From assembly GCA_963831155.1 (NCBI GenBank), contig CAWHOY010000008.1:310001-374000 (forward strand): a stretch of 64,000 nucleotides of DNA, given 5' to 3'. Source of the DNA: CAVRXQ01 sp963831155. GTDB lineage: Bacteria; Actinomycetota; Acidimicrobiia; Acidimicrobiales; Bog-793. Made by a program: the position numbers and the translations under genes. The notes beneath the pieces were generated by a model. That model saw only the letters and a list, made by a program, of their open reading frames with translations, did no database searches and was not told the origin of the DNA. Each line of letters starts with the position of its first letter. The first letter of the stretch is position 1. Shown here in pieces: positions 9,652-18,763 of this stretch.

Positions 9652-10850
9652 TGGGTGACCCGCTTTTCAATCACGGCGTCGGCCTGGCGGTGTTTCTCAT
9701 CGTGCTCGTGAAGGCGGTCATCGCGTTCGGGTTCTTGTTGGTGTCCGTGCTGTTGATGATCTGGTTCGAGCGCAAGGTCATCTCCGATATGCAGAACCGA
9801 ATCGGGCCGAACCGCGCCGGAAAGTATGGTCTCCTGCAGACGCTCGCCGACGGAACGAAGCTCTTTTTCAAAGAGGACCTGCTTCCAGAGCGCGCCGACC
9901 GCATCGTGTTCCGTCTCGCGCCGATGCTGTCGGTGGTCCCGGCATTCCTCATCTTCGCGATCGTGCCCGTCGGTGGTGTCGTCACGATCGCCCACCACAC
10001 CGTCGAGCTCCAACTCGCCGACCCGCCGATCGGCATCTTGTTCCTGTTAGCGCTGTCGTCGATGGCGGTCTACGGCGTGATGCTCGCCGGATGGTCGTCG
10101 GGCTCGAAGTATCCGTTGCTCGGTTCGATCCGCGCCTCCGCGCAGATGATTTCCTACGAAGCCGCGCTCGGTCTTACCGTCGTCACGGTCGTGCTGGAGG
10201 CACACGGGCTGTCGACGCGGGCGATCGTTCAGTCCCAGGCGGCGCACTTTTGGAACTGGAACGTCATTCGTCTCGTCTTCGTCCCGTTCTTCGTGTTTTT
10301 CATCGCCAGCACCGCCGAGCTCAACCGACCGCCATTCGACCTCGCGGAGGGAGAGTCCGAGCTCGGCGGCGGGTACCACACCGAATATTCGTCGCTGCGC
10401 TTCGCACTGTTCTTCCTCGCCGAGTTCATGAACACGATCACATGGTCAGCGATCATGGTGACGTTGTTCTTCGGCGGTCCCGACGGCCCCGGCTTCCACG
10501 TCGTGCGCTGGCTATGGCCGATCTTGTGGTTCTTGGGAAAGACGGTCGTCTTTCTGTACGCGCAGGTCTGGATCCGGGCGGCCTTGCCGCGGCTTCGCTA
10601 CGACCAGCTGATGGACCTCGGCTGGAAGTGGCTGATCCCGATCTCCCTCGCCTGGCTGTTAATCGTGGCGGGAGCGATCGAGTCGCCGGCGTGGGCGTTC
10701 TCTATCGCCGGCGCCGCCGTCGTCGTCGCGGCGGGCCTCACCCGGGCGCGCTATGTGGCCCGCCAACGTCGAGAGGCCCTCGCCGACGAGCGTCCGCCGC
10801 CACTCACACCGCTTTCTTCGTACACCGTCCACGCAACCGGGGAGGACTGA
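9651..10850 (+). CDS. nuoH: NADH-quinone oxidoreductase subunit H
   Basis: The 399-residue ND1 homologue, with about eight membrane helices, which links the quinone cavity to the proton-pumping arm. Diagnostic segments are ERKVISDMQNRIGPNRAG near residue 40 and RASAQMISYE around residue 160. STAELNRPPFDLAEGESEL near residue 220 contains the acidic loop lining the quinone channel. The last 45 residues or so are a hydrophilic tail. Its ATG shares a base with the nuoG stop. Confidence 0.97.
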   Translation: MGDPLFNHGVGLAVFLIVLVKAVIAFGFLLVSVLLMIWFERKVISDMQNRIGPNRAGKYGLLQTLADGTKLFFKEDLLPERADRIVFRLAPMLSVVPAFLIFAIVPVGGVVTIAHHTVELQLADPPIGILFLLALSSMAVYGVMLAGWSSGSKYPLLGSIRASAQMISYEAALGLTVVTVVLEAHGLSTRAIVQSQAAHFWNWNVIRLVFVPFFVFFIASTAELNRPPFDLAEGESELGGGYHTEYSSLRFALFFLAEFMNTITWSAIMVTLFFGGPDGPGFHVVRWLWPILWFLGKTVVFLYAQVWIRAALPRLRYDQLMDLGWKWLIPISLAWLLIVAGAIESPAWAFSIAGAAVVVAAGLTRARYVARQRREALADERPPPLTPLSSYTVHATGED

Positions 10851-10851
10851 G

Positions 10852-11544
10852 ATGGGTCTTTCGCGCGCCTTTCCGTTCCTCGGCGGCTTCAAGGTGGCGC
10901 TGAAACAGGTTTTCGAGCCGCGCGTCACCGTCGAGTACCCGAAGGTGAAGCGTCCGAAGCCGCCGCGCCTGCACGGTCGTCACGTCCTCAACCGTTACGA
11001 GGACGGGATGGAGAAGTGCATCGGCTGCGAGCTGTGCGCGGCGGTCTGCCCGGCCGACTGCATCTACGTGCGCGGCGCGGGTAACCCAGTCGACGCGCCG
11101 GTGTCACCCGGCGAGCGATACGGCTACGTCTATGAGATCAACTACCTGCGCTGTATCCATTGCGATCTCTGCGTGGAAGCGTGTCCGACCGAGGCGATCA
11201 CCGAGTCGAAGCTCTTCGAGTTCTCTTTCACGAACCGCGCCGACGCGATCTACACGCGTGAGGAGCTGTTGGTCGACGACGAGGGTCGGCCGAAGCACCT
11301 GCCCTGGGAGGACTGGCGCGAAGGAGAGGACGAGCACACCTCGGCGTGGATGCGGGCGACGTCGCCGTCAGGCTCGGCTGCCTACGAAGGCGTCGTCGAG
11401 TGGTCCGCCGAGCTCGGCTACGGCGTGCGCGCGCCGGAAGCGGGACAGAGTGGCGTGCGCGACGACGAAGCGACGGGCAACGTCGAGCTGCGCAAGACCC
11501 AGGCGAACAAGATCCCGCGCCGATTCGGCGGGAAAGTCATCTGA
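10852..11544 (+). CDS. nuoI: NADH-quinone oxidoreductase subunit I (two [4Fe-4S])
   Basis: A 230-residue 8Fe ferredoxin-type subunit carrying clusters N6a and N6b, which conduct electrons towards NuoB. Ligands are Cys56, 59, 62 and 66 (CIGCELCAAVCP) and Cys101, 104, 107 and 111 (CIHCDLCVEACP). The start is ATG 10852, preceded by a clear GGGGAGGA Shine-Dalgarno that overlaps the end of nuoH. An in-frame extension reaching back into nuoH is rejected. The last 60 residues or so are poorly conserved. Confidence 0.96.
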   Translation: MGLSRAFPFLGGFKVALKQVFEPRVTVEYPKVKRPKPPRLHGRHVLNRYEDGMEKCIGCELCAAVCPADCIYVRGAGNPVDAPVSPGERYGYVYEINYLRCIHCDLCVEACPTEAITESKLFEFSFTNRADAIYTREELLVDDEGRPKHLPWEDWREGEDEHTSAWMRATSPSGSAAYEGVVEWSAELGYGVRAPEAGQSGVRDDEATGNVELRKTQANKIPRRFGGKVI

Positions 11545-12152
11545 TGCCGTCCGTGCTCGCGACGGTGACGACGCCTGACCTTGCGACTTTCGTCGTCGCG
11601 GCGGTGATCGTCATCGGCGGTGCGCTCGGCGTCGTCTTTTCCCGCAACTCGATCCATGCCGCCCTGAGCCTCGTCGCGACGCTGTTCGGCATCGCGGTGC
11701 TCTTTGTGGAGGAGAACGCGCAGTTCCTCGCCGCGGTGCAGGTGATCGTCTACGCGGGTGCGATCGTCGTTCTGTTCCTTTTCGTCATCATGCTGCTCGG
11801 CGTCGACCGCCGCGAACACGTCCTCGCCGACCAGTTCCGCGGCCAGCACCTGATCGCCGGTGGGCTCGGCGCGCTCGTCCTCGCCGAGGTACTCCTGCTC
11901 GGTACCGGGCACTGGACGACGGGCGCCCACTCGACGACCGGGAAGTTGAACCGGCCGATCTCGAACGTCGCGCAGTTGGGGCGGGCGATCTTCACGTCGT
12001 ATTTGTTGCCCTTCGAGATCACCTCGGCGCTGTTGGTCGTGGCGGTGATCGCCGCTGTCGTTCTCGCTCGCGGTCACAGCGACGGGGGAGTCGGAGATAC
12101 CGAGATCGAGATCGACGACGTCGGGGAGGGCGAGACAGTGGGTCAGCGATGA
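11544..12152 (+). CDS. nuoJ: NADH-quinone oxidoreductase subunit J
   Basis: The 202-residue ND6 homologue, an integral membrane subunit with five predicted helices. Family features include SIHAALSLVATLFGIAVLF and VIVYAGAIVVLFLFVIMLL; the latter contains the pi-bulge helix that couples quinone chemistry to proton movement. ATG 11544 overlaps the nuoI stop (TGATG). The stop overlaps nuoK as ATGA. The long hydrophilic C-terminus (DIGEGE-type acidic residues) is not part of the core fold. Confidence 0.95.
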   Translation: MPSVLATVTTPDLATFVVAAVIVIGGALGVVFSRNSIHAALSLVATLFGIAVLFVEENAQFLAAVQVIVYAGAIVVLFLFVIMLLGVDRREHVLADQFRGQHLIAGGLGALVLAEVLLLGTGHWTTGAHSTTGKLNRPISNVAQLGRAIFTSYLLPFEITSALLVVAVIAAVVLARGHSDGGVGDTEIEIDDVGEGETVGQR

Positions 12153-12454
12153 GCATCGACGCCTCCTGGTACTTGACGCTCGCCGCGGTGCTTTTCACGA
12201 TCGGGGCCGTCGGGCTCTTGGTACGGCGCAACGTGCTTGTGATGTTCATGTGCGTCGAGTTGATGCTGAACGCGGCGAACCTGACGTTCATCACGTTCTC
12301 CCGCGCGCTGAACGACATCGGCGGTCAAGTCGCCGTTTTCTTTGTCCTCGTCGTCGCCGCCGCAGAGGTCGTCGTCGGCCTCGGGATCATCGTCGCGATC
12401 TTTCGCCGCCGCTCGAACGCGACGGCCGACGACCCGCACGTCTTGAAGGGCTGA
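12149..12454 (+). CDS. nuoK: NADH-quinone oxidoreductase subunit K
   Basis: The 101-residue ND4L homologue with three membrane helices. The conserved Glu residues lie in the helix MFMCVELMLNAANL and in the helix around AAAEVVVGLGI; both belong to the chain of charged residues in the proton pathway. Its size is standard for the family. It is coupled to nuoJ through an ATGA overlap, and nuoL begins four bases after the stop. Confidence 0.96.
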   Translation: MSIDASWYLTLAAVLFTIGAVGLLVRRNVLVMFMCVELMLNAANLTFITFSRALNDIGGQVAVFFVLVVAAAEVVVGLGIIVAIFRRRSNATADDPHVLKG

Positions 12455-12458
12455 TCGC

Positions 12459-14342
12459 GTGCTCCACGCGTCGTACCTGATCCCGCTTTTTCCGTTGGCC
12501 GGTTTCGCGCTGTTGACCTTCGCGGGAAGGCGGATCGGGAAGCCGCTCTCGGGATGGATCGCGACTTCGGCGGTCGCCGCGTCGTTCGTCGTCTCGGTCG
12601 GTGTGCTCGTCGAGCTGTTCCGCAAGGCACCTTCGCAGCGACGCTTCAGCGAGAACTGGTTCACGTGGTTCAGCGTCGACCGCCTCCACGTCTCGGTCGG
12701 CGTGCTTGTGGACCCGCTGTCGGTGACGATGATCCTGTTCGTCACCGGTGTGAGCGCCCTCATCCACCTCTACGCGATCGGCTACATGGATCACGACGAG
12801 GACTTCCCGAAGTTCTTCGCGTACTTCAACCTCTTCGTCTTTTCGATGTTGATGCTCGTGATCTCGAACAACTTCCTCCTCACCTTCCTTGGGTGGGAAG
12901 GCGTCGGCGTGTGCTCGTACTTCCTCATCGCGTTCTGGTTCGAGCGACCGACCGCGGCGAGCGCCGGCAAGAAGGCGATGATCTACAACCGCATCGGCGA
13001 CGCCGGGTTCCTGATCGCGATCTTTCTGATCTTCGAGCGCACCGGCAGCCTCGACTACGGCGTCGTGTTCTCGAAGCTGCACACCATCTCGAATGCCGAT
13101 CTCAGCGCGATCGCGCTGTTGCTGTTCCTGGGTGCGGTCGGCAAGTCCGCCCAGATCCCGCTCTTCCCGTGGCTCGCCGACGCGATGGAGGGCCCGACTC
13201 CGGTCTCCGCCCTAATCCACGCCGCGACGATGGTGACGGCCGGCGTCTATTTGATGTGCCGGATCAACCCGATCCTCCACGCGGTGCCGGATGCGGCGCA
13301 CGTCGTCGCGTGGACCGGCGCCGCGACGGCGTTTGTCGCCGCGATGGCGGCGTGCGCGCAGCAAGACATCAAAAAGGTGCTCGCCTACTCGACGGTTTCC
13401 CAGCTCGGGTACATGTTTCTGGCCGCCGGTTCAGGTGCCTACGTCGCGGCGATCTTCCTCATGCTCACGCACGCCTTCTACAAGGCGCTGTTGTTCCTGG
13501 GCGCCGGTTCGGTGATCCACTCGCTCCACGACGAACAGGACCTGAAAAAGATGGGCGCGTTGCGCGTCGTGATGCCGCTCACCGCGGCGACGTTCCTCGT
13601 CGCTTGGTTCGCCATCGCCGGCGTTCCGCCGTTCAGTGGCTTCTGGTCCAAGAGCCAGGTACTCGAGAGCGCCTGGGCGGTCTCGCCGGTGCTGTGGGCG
13701 ATCGGCGCCGTGACGGCGGTGCTCACCGCCTACTACATCGGTCGCGAGTACTTCTTGGTCTTCCAAGGTGAAAGGCGCTGGACAGAGGCGCGACCCGGCG
13801 GGCACGAGGTGAAGGACCCCGGCTGGGTGATGCTCGGCCCGCTCGTCGTGCTGGCTCTCTTTTCGTTCTTCGCTTTTTTCATCAACCTGCCGTTCCACCC
13901 GAACTGGCCGTTCCTCGAGCGGTGGCTGCACCCGGTCGTCGGCGCGACCACCGCGCCGCACTACTCGGTGGCGGCGCTGTGGGGCTTCAGCGTCGCCGAC
14001 GCGGCGTTCGCGCTCGCCGGCGTCGGGCTGTCGTGGCAGCTGTGGAGGGCCGTGTCCTCGCGGCCAGCCCTCGAGCCGCGCTTTTTGCTGATGGCGTGGT
14101 TCGTTGACTGGAGCTATGACCAGTTCATCGCGCGGCCCTCGCGCGCGTTCGCCGAGTTCACCGGATCGGTGATCGAACGCCGTGTGATCGACGGCGCCGT
14201 CGAGGGGGTCGGGCGCCTCACGCGCAACGCCGGTGACAAGGTGCGACGAGTCCAGACCGGCTACGTGCGCACGTACGCGCTCGTGGTCGCCATCGGCGTC
14301 GTCGTGCTCGTCGCGTACCTTGCGACGCGGGCGGGGAGCTGA
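12459..14342 (+). CDS. nuoL: NADH-quinone oxidoreductase subunit L
   Basis: The 627-residue ND5 homologue: an antiporter-like proton-pumping subunit with a long lateral helix at its C-terminus. Antiporter signatures include FLGWEGVGVCSYFLI near residue 145 (with the key Glu). The segment AMEGPTPVSALIHAATMV with its conserved His follows near residue 250, and STVSQLGYMF near 315. The start is a GTG at 12459, directly after nuoK. The length is close to the E. coli protein (613). Confidence 0.96.
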   Translation: MLHASYLIPLFPLAGFALLTFAGRRIGKPLSGWIATSAVAASFVVSVGVLVELFRKAPSQRRFSENWFTWFSVDRLHVSVGVLVDPLSVTMILFVTGVSALIHLYAIGYMDHDEDFPKFFAYFNLFVFSMLMLVISNNFLLTFLGWEGVGVCSYFLIAFWFERPTAASAGKKAMIYNRIGDAGFLIAIFLIFERTGSLDYGVVFSKLHTISNADLSAIALLLFLGAVGKSAQIPLFPWLADAMEGPTPVSALIHAATMVTAGVYLMCRINPILHAVPDAAHVVAWTGAATAFVAAMAACAQQDIKKVLAYSTVSQLGYMFLAAGSGAYVAAIFLMLTHAFYKALLFLGAGSVIHSLHDEQDLKKMGALRVVMPLTAATFLVAWFAIAGVPPFSGFWSKSQVLESAWAVSPVLWAIGAVTAVLTAYYIGREYFLVFQGERRWTEARPGGHEVKDPGWVMLGPLVVLALFSFFAFFINLPFHPNWPFLERWLHPVVGATTAPHYSVAALWGFSVADAAFALAGVGLSWQLWRAVSSRPALEPRFLLMAWFVDWSYDQFIARPSRAFAEFTGSVIERRVIDGAVEGVGRLTRNAGDKVRRVQTGYVRTYALVVAIGVVVLVAYLATRAGS

Positions 14343-14344
14343 GC

Positions 14345-15898
14345 ATGTCCGGACAGCACGCCTTCCCGTACCTGACGACGCTCATCCTGCTTCCGGCCGG
14401 CGCGGCGCTTCTCACGCTTTTCATCCCGCGCCAAGCCCGCGGCGCGATCCGCATGGTCGGCATCGCCGCCTCACTCGGCGTGCTCGGCATCGCAGCGGCG
14501 GTCCTTGATCTGTTCAAGACCCACGACGGCGGCTACCAGATGGTCTCCACCCATCCGTGGCTCTCGTCGCTCGGTATCTCGTGGAACCTGGGCGTCGACG
14601 GGATCTCGCTCTTCCTTATGCTGCTGACGGCGTTCCTGTTTGTCGTGGCGCTTGTCGGCGCGAACGAGGCCCGCGATCAGAAAGCCTTCACCACCTGGGT
14701 CCTGATCCTCGAAGCGGGATGCCTGGGCTCGTTCTTGTCGATCGACTTGTTGCTGTTCTTCTTGTTCTTCGAAACGACGCTCGTCCCCGTCTACTTCCTG
14801 ATCGGCGGGTGGGGACTCGAGCGCCGCGCGCACGCCGCGCTGAAGTTCTTCATCTACACCTTCGCGGGATCCGCCGTGATGCTTGTCGGCATCTTGTCGC
14901 TCGTCTCGATCCACGCCGGCCAGACCGGGGTGACGACGTTCGACGTGCGGGCGCTGCAGAACACGCACCTTTCGGGCACCGCCGGCGTGTTGTTGTCGCT
15001 CTCGTTCCTCGCCGCCTTCGCGGTGAAGGCGCCGATCTTCCCGTTCCACACATGGTCGCCAGACGCCTACCGCGAGGCGCCGCTCGCGGGGTCGGTGCTG
15101 CTCGCCGGGATCATGGCGAAGATCGGCACGTACGGGATCATCCGCTTCAACCTGGGGTTGTTCCCCCACGCGACGGTCGTGCTGGCGCCGGTGTTCTTGT
15201 CGCTCGGCGTCGCGGGCATCCTCTACGGCGCCATCGTCGCGGCGGTGCAGCGTGACCTCAAACGTGTCGTCGCCTTCAGCTCGCTCTCGCACATCGGCTT
15301 CATCGTCGTCGGCGCATTCGCGCTCTCGGGCGAGTCCGTGTCGGGCGCGGTGTTGCAGATGGTGAACCACGGCATCCTGATCACCGCGCTGTTCCTGCTC
15401 GTGGCGATGATCTCGCGGCGCGGCAACACGTTGTCGGTAGAAGGGCTCGGCGGACTGCAACGCAAGGCGCCGAAGCTTGCCGCCATCTTCATCGTCGTCG
15501 TCCTGGCCTCGATCGGCGTGCCGGGGCTGAACGGCTTCATCGGCGAGTTCCTCATCTTGTCGGGCACGTTCCTCGTCCACCGCTGGTGGGCGGTCGTCGC
15601 CGTCGTCGGCGTCATCCTCGCCGCCGTCTACTTCCTCTGGGTCTACCAGCAGCTCTTCCACGGACCCGAGGGCACGATCGCCAAGCGGCCATTTGCCGAG
15701 ATCAGCAGGCGCGAGGCGGCCGTCGTCGCGCCGCTCGTCGGCCTGATCGTCTTTCTCGGCGTCTGGCCGAAGCCGGTCCTCGACCGGATCACGCCGTCTG
15801 TCGACCAACTCGTCAACCGCGTCGAGGTCGTCGGTCACCAGCACGTGCCCATCAACGCGCGCCCCGTGCTCACCTCGCACGCGAAGGCACCGTCGTGA
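14345..15898 (+). CDS. nuoM: NADH-quinone oxidoreductase subunit M
   Basis: The 517-residue ND4 homologue, the second of three antiporter-like pumping subunits. Motifs are FLFFETTLVPVYFLIGGWG near residue 138 with the conserved Glu, FHTWSPDAYREAP near residue 233, and FSSLSHIGFIVVGAF near residue 310. ATG 14345 lies two bases after the nuoL stop. The stop TGA overlaps the GTG of nuoN. Confidence 0.96.
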   Translation: MSGQHAFPYLTTLILLPAGAALLTLFIPRQARGAIRMVGIAASLGVLGIAAAVLDLFKTHDGGYQMVSTHPWLSSLGISWNLGVDGISLFLMLLTAFLFVVALVGANEARDQKAFTTWVLILEAGCLGSFLSIDLLLFFLFFETTLVPVYFLIGGWGLERRAHAALKFFIYTFAGSAVMLVGILSLVSIHAGQTGVTTFDVRALQNTHLSGTAGVLLSLSFLAAFAVKAPIFPFHTWSPDAYREAPLAGSVLLAGIMAKIGTYGIIRFNLGLFPHATVVLAPVFLSLGVAGILYGAIVAAVQRDLKRVVAFSSLSHIGFIVVGAFALSGESVSGAVLQMVNHGILITALFLLVAMISRRGNTLSVEGLGGLQRKAPKLAAIFIVVVLASIGVPGLNGFIGEFLILSGTFLVHRWWAVVAVVGVILAAVYFLWVYQQLFHGPEGTIAKRPFAEISRREAAVVAPLVGLIVFLGVWPKPVLDRITPSVDQLVNRVEVVGHQHVPINARPVLTSHAKAPS

Positions 15899-17445
15899 TC
15901 ACCGCCGTGTCGCCGCTTTTTGCCGCGACCGAGATCCCGCTGCCGCGCATCGACTACACGGCGATCCTTCCCGAGCTCTTCCTGCTCGGCGGGGCGCTCG
16001 TTCTGATCACGATGGCGGCGCTGTTCAAGCGTCAGCCGCCGACGTCTGCGTACGCGACGGTGTCGATCGGTGCCGGCATCGCCGCCCTCGTCACTTCGTT
16101 GTTGTTGTGGCACGACGTGACCAAGCACGGGGCGTTCACGACGATCGCCCATTCGGTGAACGTCGACGGGTTCGCCGTCTTTTTCCTCGTGCTCGTGGCG
16201 TCGGTGGTCATCGTCGCGACCATCCTCGGCCAGGGGTATCTGACCCGCGAGGGGATCGTCGGCTGCGAGTACTACGCGCTGGCGCTCATCTCGGCGTCCG
16301 GGGCGATGCTGATGGCGACGGCGAACGACCTCATCTTGATCTTCCTGTCGCTCGAAGTGCTCTCGATCCCGCTCTATGTCATGGCGGGCTTCGACCGCCG
16401 TCGCGCCTCTTCGCAGGAAGCCGCCATCAAATACTTCGTCCTCGGGGCGTTCTCCTCAGCGATCTTCGTCTACGGCGTCGCCCTCGTCTACGGCGCGACC
16501 GGCTCGACGAACCTTCCCGAGATCGGTGCCTTCCTGGCACACAACGTCATCACGTCGAACGGTGTCTTATTGGCGGGCATCGGACTGTTGCTCGTCGGCT
16601 TTGGCTTCAAGATCGCCGCCGTGCCGTTCCACATGTGGACGCCGGACGTCTACCAGGGCGCGCCGACGCCGGCGACGGGATTCATGGCGGCGATGGCGAA
16701 GGCTGGTGGATTCGCGGCGTTGCTGCGCGTTTTCGTCTCGACGTTCCCGACGCTGCGCAGCGACTGGCAACCAGTCGTCTGGGTGCTCGCCGTGCTCACC
16801 TTGCTCGTCGGTGCCGCGGCGGCGCTCGTCCAGCGCGACGTGAAGCGGATGCTCGCCTACTCGTCGATCAACCACGCCGGCTTCGTGTTGTTGGGCCTGC
16901 AGGCGGCGACGACCAAAGGCGTGGCGGCGAGCGTCTACTACGTCTTCGCATACGCTTTTATGACCCTCGGCGCGTTCGCTGTCGTCGAACTCGTCGGCGG
17001 GAAGGGCGATCGCAAGCACGACCTCGAGGATTACCGCGGCCTCGCGCGCAACAGCCCTGTCCTCGCGACGACGTTCGCGGTGTTACTGCTCGCGCAGGCT
17101 GGCGTGCCATTCACGACCGGGTTCTTCGCAAAGGTGTACGTCGTTGAGGCGGCCGTCGGAGCGCATTCCTACGCGCTCGCTGTGATCGCGATGGCCTCCG
17201 CGGCGATCGCGGTGTTCTTCTATCTGCGCGTCGTGCTCGTCATGTTCCTCGCCGAGCCGCAGGTCGCCTACGCGTCCACCGGTGAGGAATCAAACACCGT
17301 GTCGCAGCCCTTGCGGCCGGTCCTCGGGGTGTCGGCGATGGTTGGAGTTGGGATCTTCCTCGCCCTCGGGGTGACGGTCGTCTTCGGGATCTGGCCGGCG
17401 CCGCTCGTCGACTTCGCGCGCCAGGCGACGTTGATCTTCCAATGA
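15895..17445 (+). CDS. nuoN: NADH-quinone oxidoreductase subunit N
   Basis: The 516-residue ND2 homologue and last gene of the nuo operon. Visible family segments are IFLSLEVLSIPLYVMAGF near residue 145, FHMWTPDVYQGAPTP near residue 243, and LAYSSINHAGFVLLG near residue 320. The start is GTG 15895, overlapping the nuoM stop as GTGA; upstream in-frame codons run inside nuoM. The stop lies only 7 bases from the stop of the convergent yajQ gene, so there is little room for a dedicated terminator. Confidence 0.95.
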   Translation: MITAVSPLFAATEIPLPRIDYTAILPELFLLGGALVLITMAALFKRQPPTSAYATVSIGAGIAALVTSLLLWHDVTKHGAFTTIAHSVNVDGFAVFFLVLVASVVIVATILGQGYLTREGIVGCEYYALALISASGAMLMATANDLILIFLSLEVLSIPLYVMAGFDRRRASSQEAAIKYFVLGAFSSAIFVYGVALVYGATGSTNLPEIGAFLAHNVITSNGVLLAGIGLLLVGFGFKIAAVPFHMWTPDVYQGAPTPATGFMAAMAKAGGFAALLRVFVSTFPTLRSDWQPVVWVLAVLTLLVGAAAALVQRDVKRMLAYSSINHAGFVLLGLQAATTKGVAASVYYVFAYAFMTLGAFAVVELVGGKGDRKHDLEDYRGLARNSPVLATTFAVLLLAQAGVPFTTGFFAKVYVVEAAVGAHSYALAVIAMASAAIAVFFYLRVVLVMFLAEPQVAYASTGEESNTVSQPLRPVLGVSAMVGVGIFLALGVTVVFGIWPAPLVDFARQATLIFQ

Positions 17446-17452
17446 GGAAGCG

Positions 17453-17941
17453 CTAGTCGCGGAAGTTCCCGAACTGGAGCGGGATGCCCAGGTCCTCCCC
17501 CTTCAGCTTTGCGATCACCGCCTGCAGGTCGTCCCGCTTTTTCCCTGAGACGCGCACCTGATCGCCCTGGGACTGGGAAGAAACACCTTTCAGGTTCATG
17601 TCCTTGACGATCTTGTTGATCTTCTTCGCGTGATCTGCGCCGATGCCGGCCTTCAGGGCGATGTGCTGGCGGACCGTTCCCTTCGCCGCCTCCTCGACCT
17701 TCCCATACTCGAGGGCCTTCAGCGACACCTGGCGGCGGACCAGCTTTTCTTCGAGAACCTGGGTGAGGGCGCGCAGCCGGTCCTCTGTGGGCGCCAGGAG
17801 TTCGATGTCGTCCTTGTTCAGCTCCACCGAGGAGCCCGTGTTCTTGAAGTCGAAGCGGGTCGCCACCTCGCGCGAGGCTTGGTCGACGGCGTTTCGGACC
17901 TCTTGCATGTCGATCTCTGAAGTGACGTCAAAGGTCGGCAT
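17453..17941 (-). CDS. YajQ family nucleotide/cyclic-di-GMP binding protein
   Basis: A 162-residue protein of the YajQ/UPF0234 family, with two ferredoxin-like domains. The N-terminus reads MPTFDVTSEIDMQEVRNA, the middle has RFDFKNTG, and the C-terminus ends LGIPLQFGNFRD; all three are strong family markers. Family members bind cyclic di-GMP (shown for a Xanthomonas member) and have been reported to bind nucleotides or tRNA, but the role in actinobacteria is not settled. I chose the ATG at 17941, with a GAGAGGAG Shine-Dalgarno, over an in-frame start 7 codons upstream. tRNA-Tyr lies just beyond it on the other strand, a common neighbour of this gene in actinobacteria. Confidence 0.93.
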   Translation of the reverse strand: MPTFDVTSEIDMQEVRNAVDQASREVATRFDFKNTGSSVELNKDDIELLAPTEDRLRALTQVLEEKLVRRQVSLKALEYGKVEEAAKGTVRQHIALKAGIGADHAKKINKIVKDMNLKGVSSQSQGDQVRVSGKKRDDLQAVIAKLKGEDLGIPLQFGNFRD

Positions 17942-18016
17942 CGCGGCGCGCTCCTCTCTCACTCATGCAGCGGATTCCTCGATCCGTTCGGGATCCGGTA
18001 TCGTCGGCGCGCTCGC

Positions 18017-18098
18017 GGGTCGGTACCCAAGCGGACAACGGGAGCAGACTGTAAATCTGCCGGCTCAGCCTTCGTAGGTTCGAATCCTACCCGGCCCA
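18017..18098 (+). tRNA. tRNA-Tyr (anticodon GTA)
   Basis: An 82-base class II tRNA. The acceptor stem pairs GGGTCGG with CCGGCCC. The anticodon loop is CTGTAAA, and a long variable arm (about 12 bases) comes before a T arm with the loop TTCGAAT. The discriminator base is A, as expected for tyrosine. CCA is not encoded (only CC follows). It is a single gene with no partner tRNA beside it. Confidence 0.95.
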
Positions 18099-18379
18099 CC
18101 TGCACGAATACCGATGCTCGTTCACCTCGTGATCGCGGCGTGCGTTCTCCGGACACAACGCGCGGCGTCGCAGAACGCGGTCCACGCCGAGTGCGATTCG
18201 CGCCGAGCGTGGCCGCGACGTGATCGGCAAGGGCTCGGCGCTGCGGCGAGACGGCGACCGCCGGCGCGATGCATCCCTTGTCACGGGGCCGTTCGGCCGG
18301 CGCGAGTACGTGGGCAAGTCGACCAGGTTCCGAAGGTCGGGACGTTGCGCCCTGTCGGCCGGTAACGAGTCTTCCTACC
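18099..18379. other. Gap with no recognisable gene
   Basis: A GC-rich stretch between tRNA-Tyr and the doubtful ORF at 18380. The open frames here are arginine/alanine-rich shadows without a ribosome binding site or family motif. I saw no tRNA-like fold, tandem repeat or clear terminator. It may be decayed coding sequence. Confidence 0.4.
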
Positions 18380-18622
18380 GTGAGTGTCGTGGTGACGGTG
18401 GCGGAGCGCGGGCGGGTTCTCGAAGAGATGGTGAGGGATTGGGCAGCCCCCGAGTTCGGCTGTGAACCCTGGGCCATCGACCGCGCGGTCACCGTCGCCG
18501 AGCAGGAGCTCCATGGCGGGGAGTCGGTCCTCGAGTCGTGGAGATCGGCGTGCAGGTTCCTGCAGTCCTGGTCGCAGCACCCGTCTCACGTCGGTTTGTT
18601 CCACATGGATCGGTCCGCCTGA
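18380..18622 (+). CDS. Hypothetical protein, 80 residues (doubtful)
   Basis: An 80-codon frame starting with GTG 18380, not recognised. In its favour are the high GC at third positions and a mixed, globular-looking composition with several Trp (DWAAPEFGCEPWAIDRA, then SVLESWRSACRFLQSW). Against it are the absence of a Shine-Dalgarno and of any family motif. A second coding-like stretch in another frame (about 18675-18767, ending with RTRDEALGSL just before the ABC ATPase) suggests the two could be pieces of one decayed or frameshifted gene. The opposite strand also has an open frame here, so this could be noise. Confidence 0.35.
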   Translation: MSVVVTVAERGRVLEEMVRDWAAPEFGCEPWAIDRAVTVAEQELHGGESVLESWRSACRFLQSWSQHPSHVGLFHMDRSA

Positions 18623-18763
18623 TCGCATCGCACCGCGATCTGGAAGAGGCGGGATCGCCGCGAAGGGATCCCTGGTTCGCGCGACGATGGTCCGTGCCGA
18701 GCGGTTCATCAACGAAGGGATTCCGGTGACGAAACGAACCCGTGACGAGGCGCTGGGGTCCCT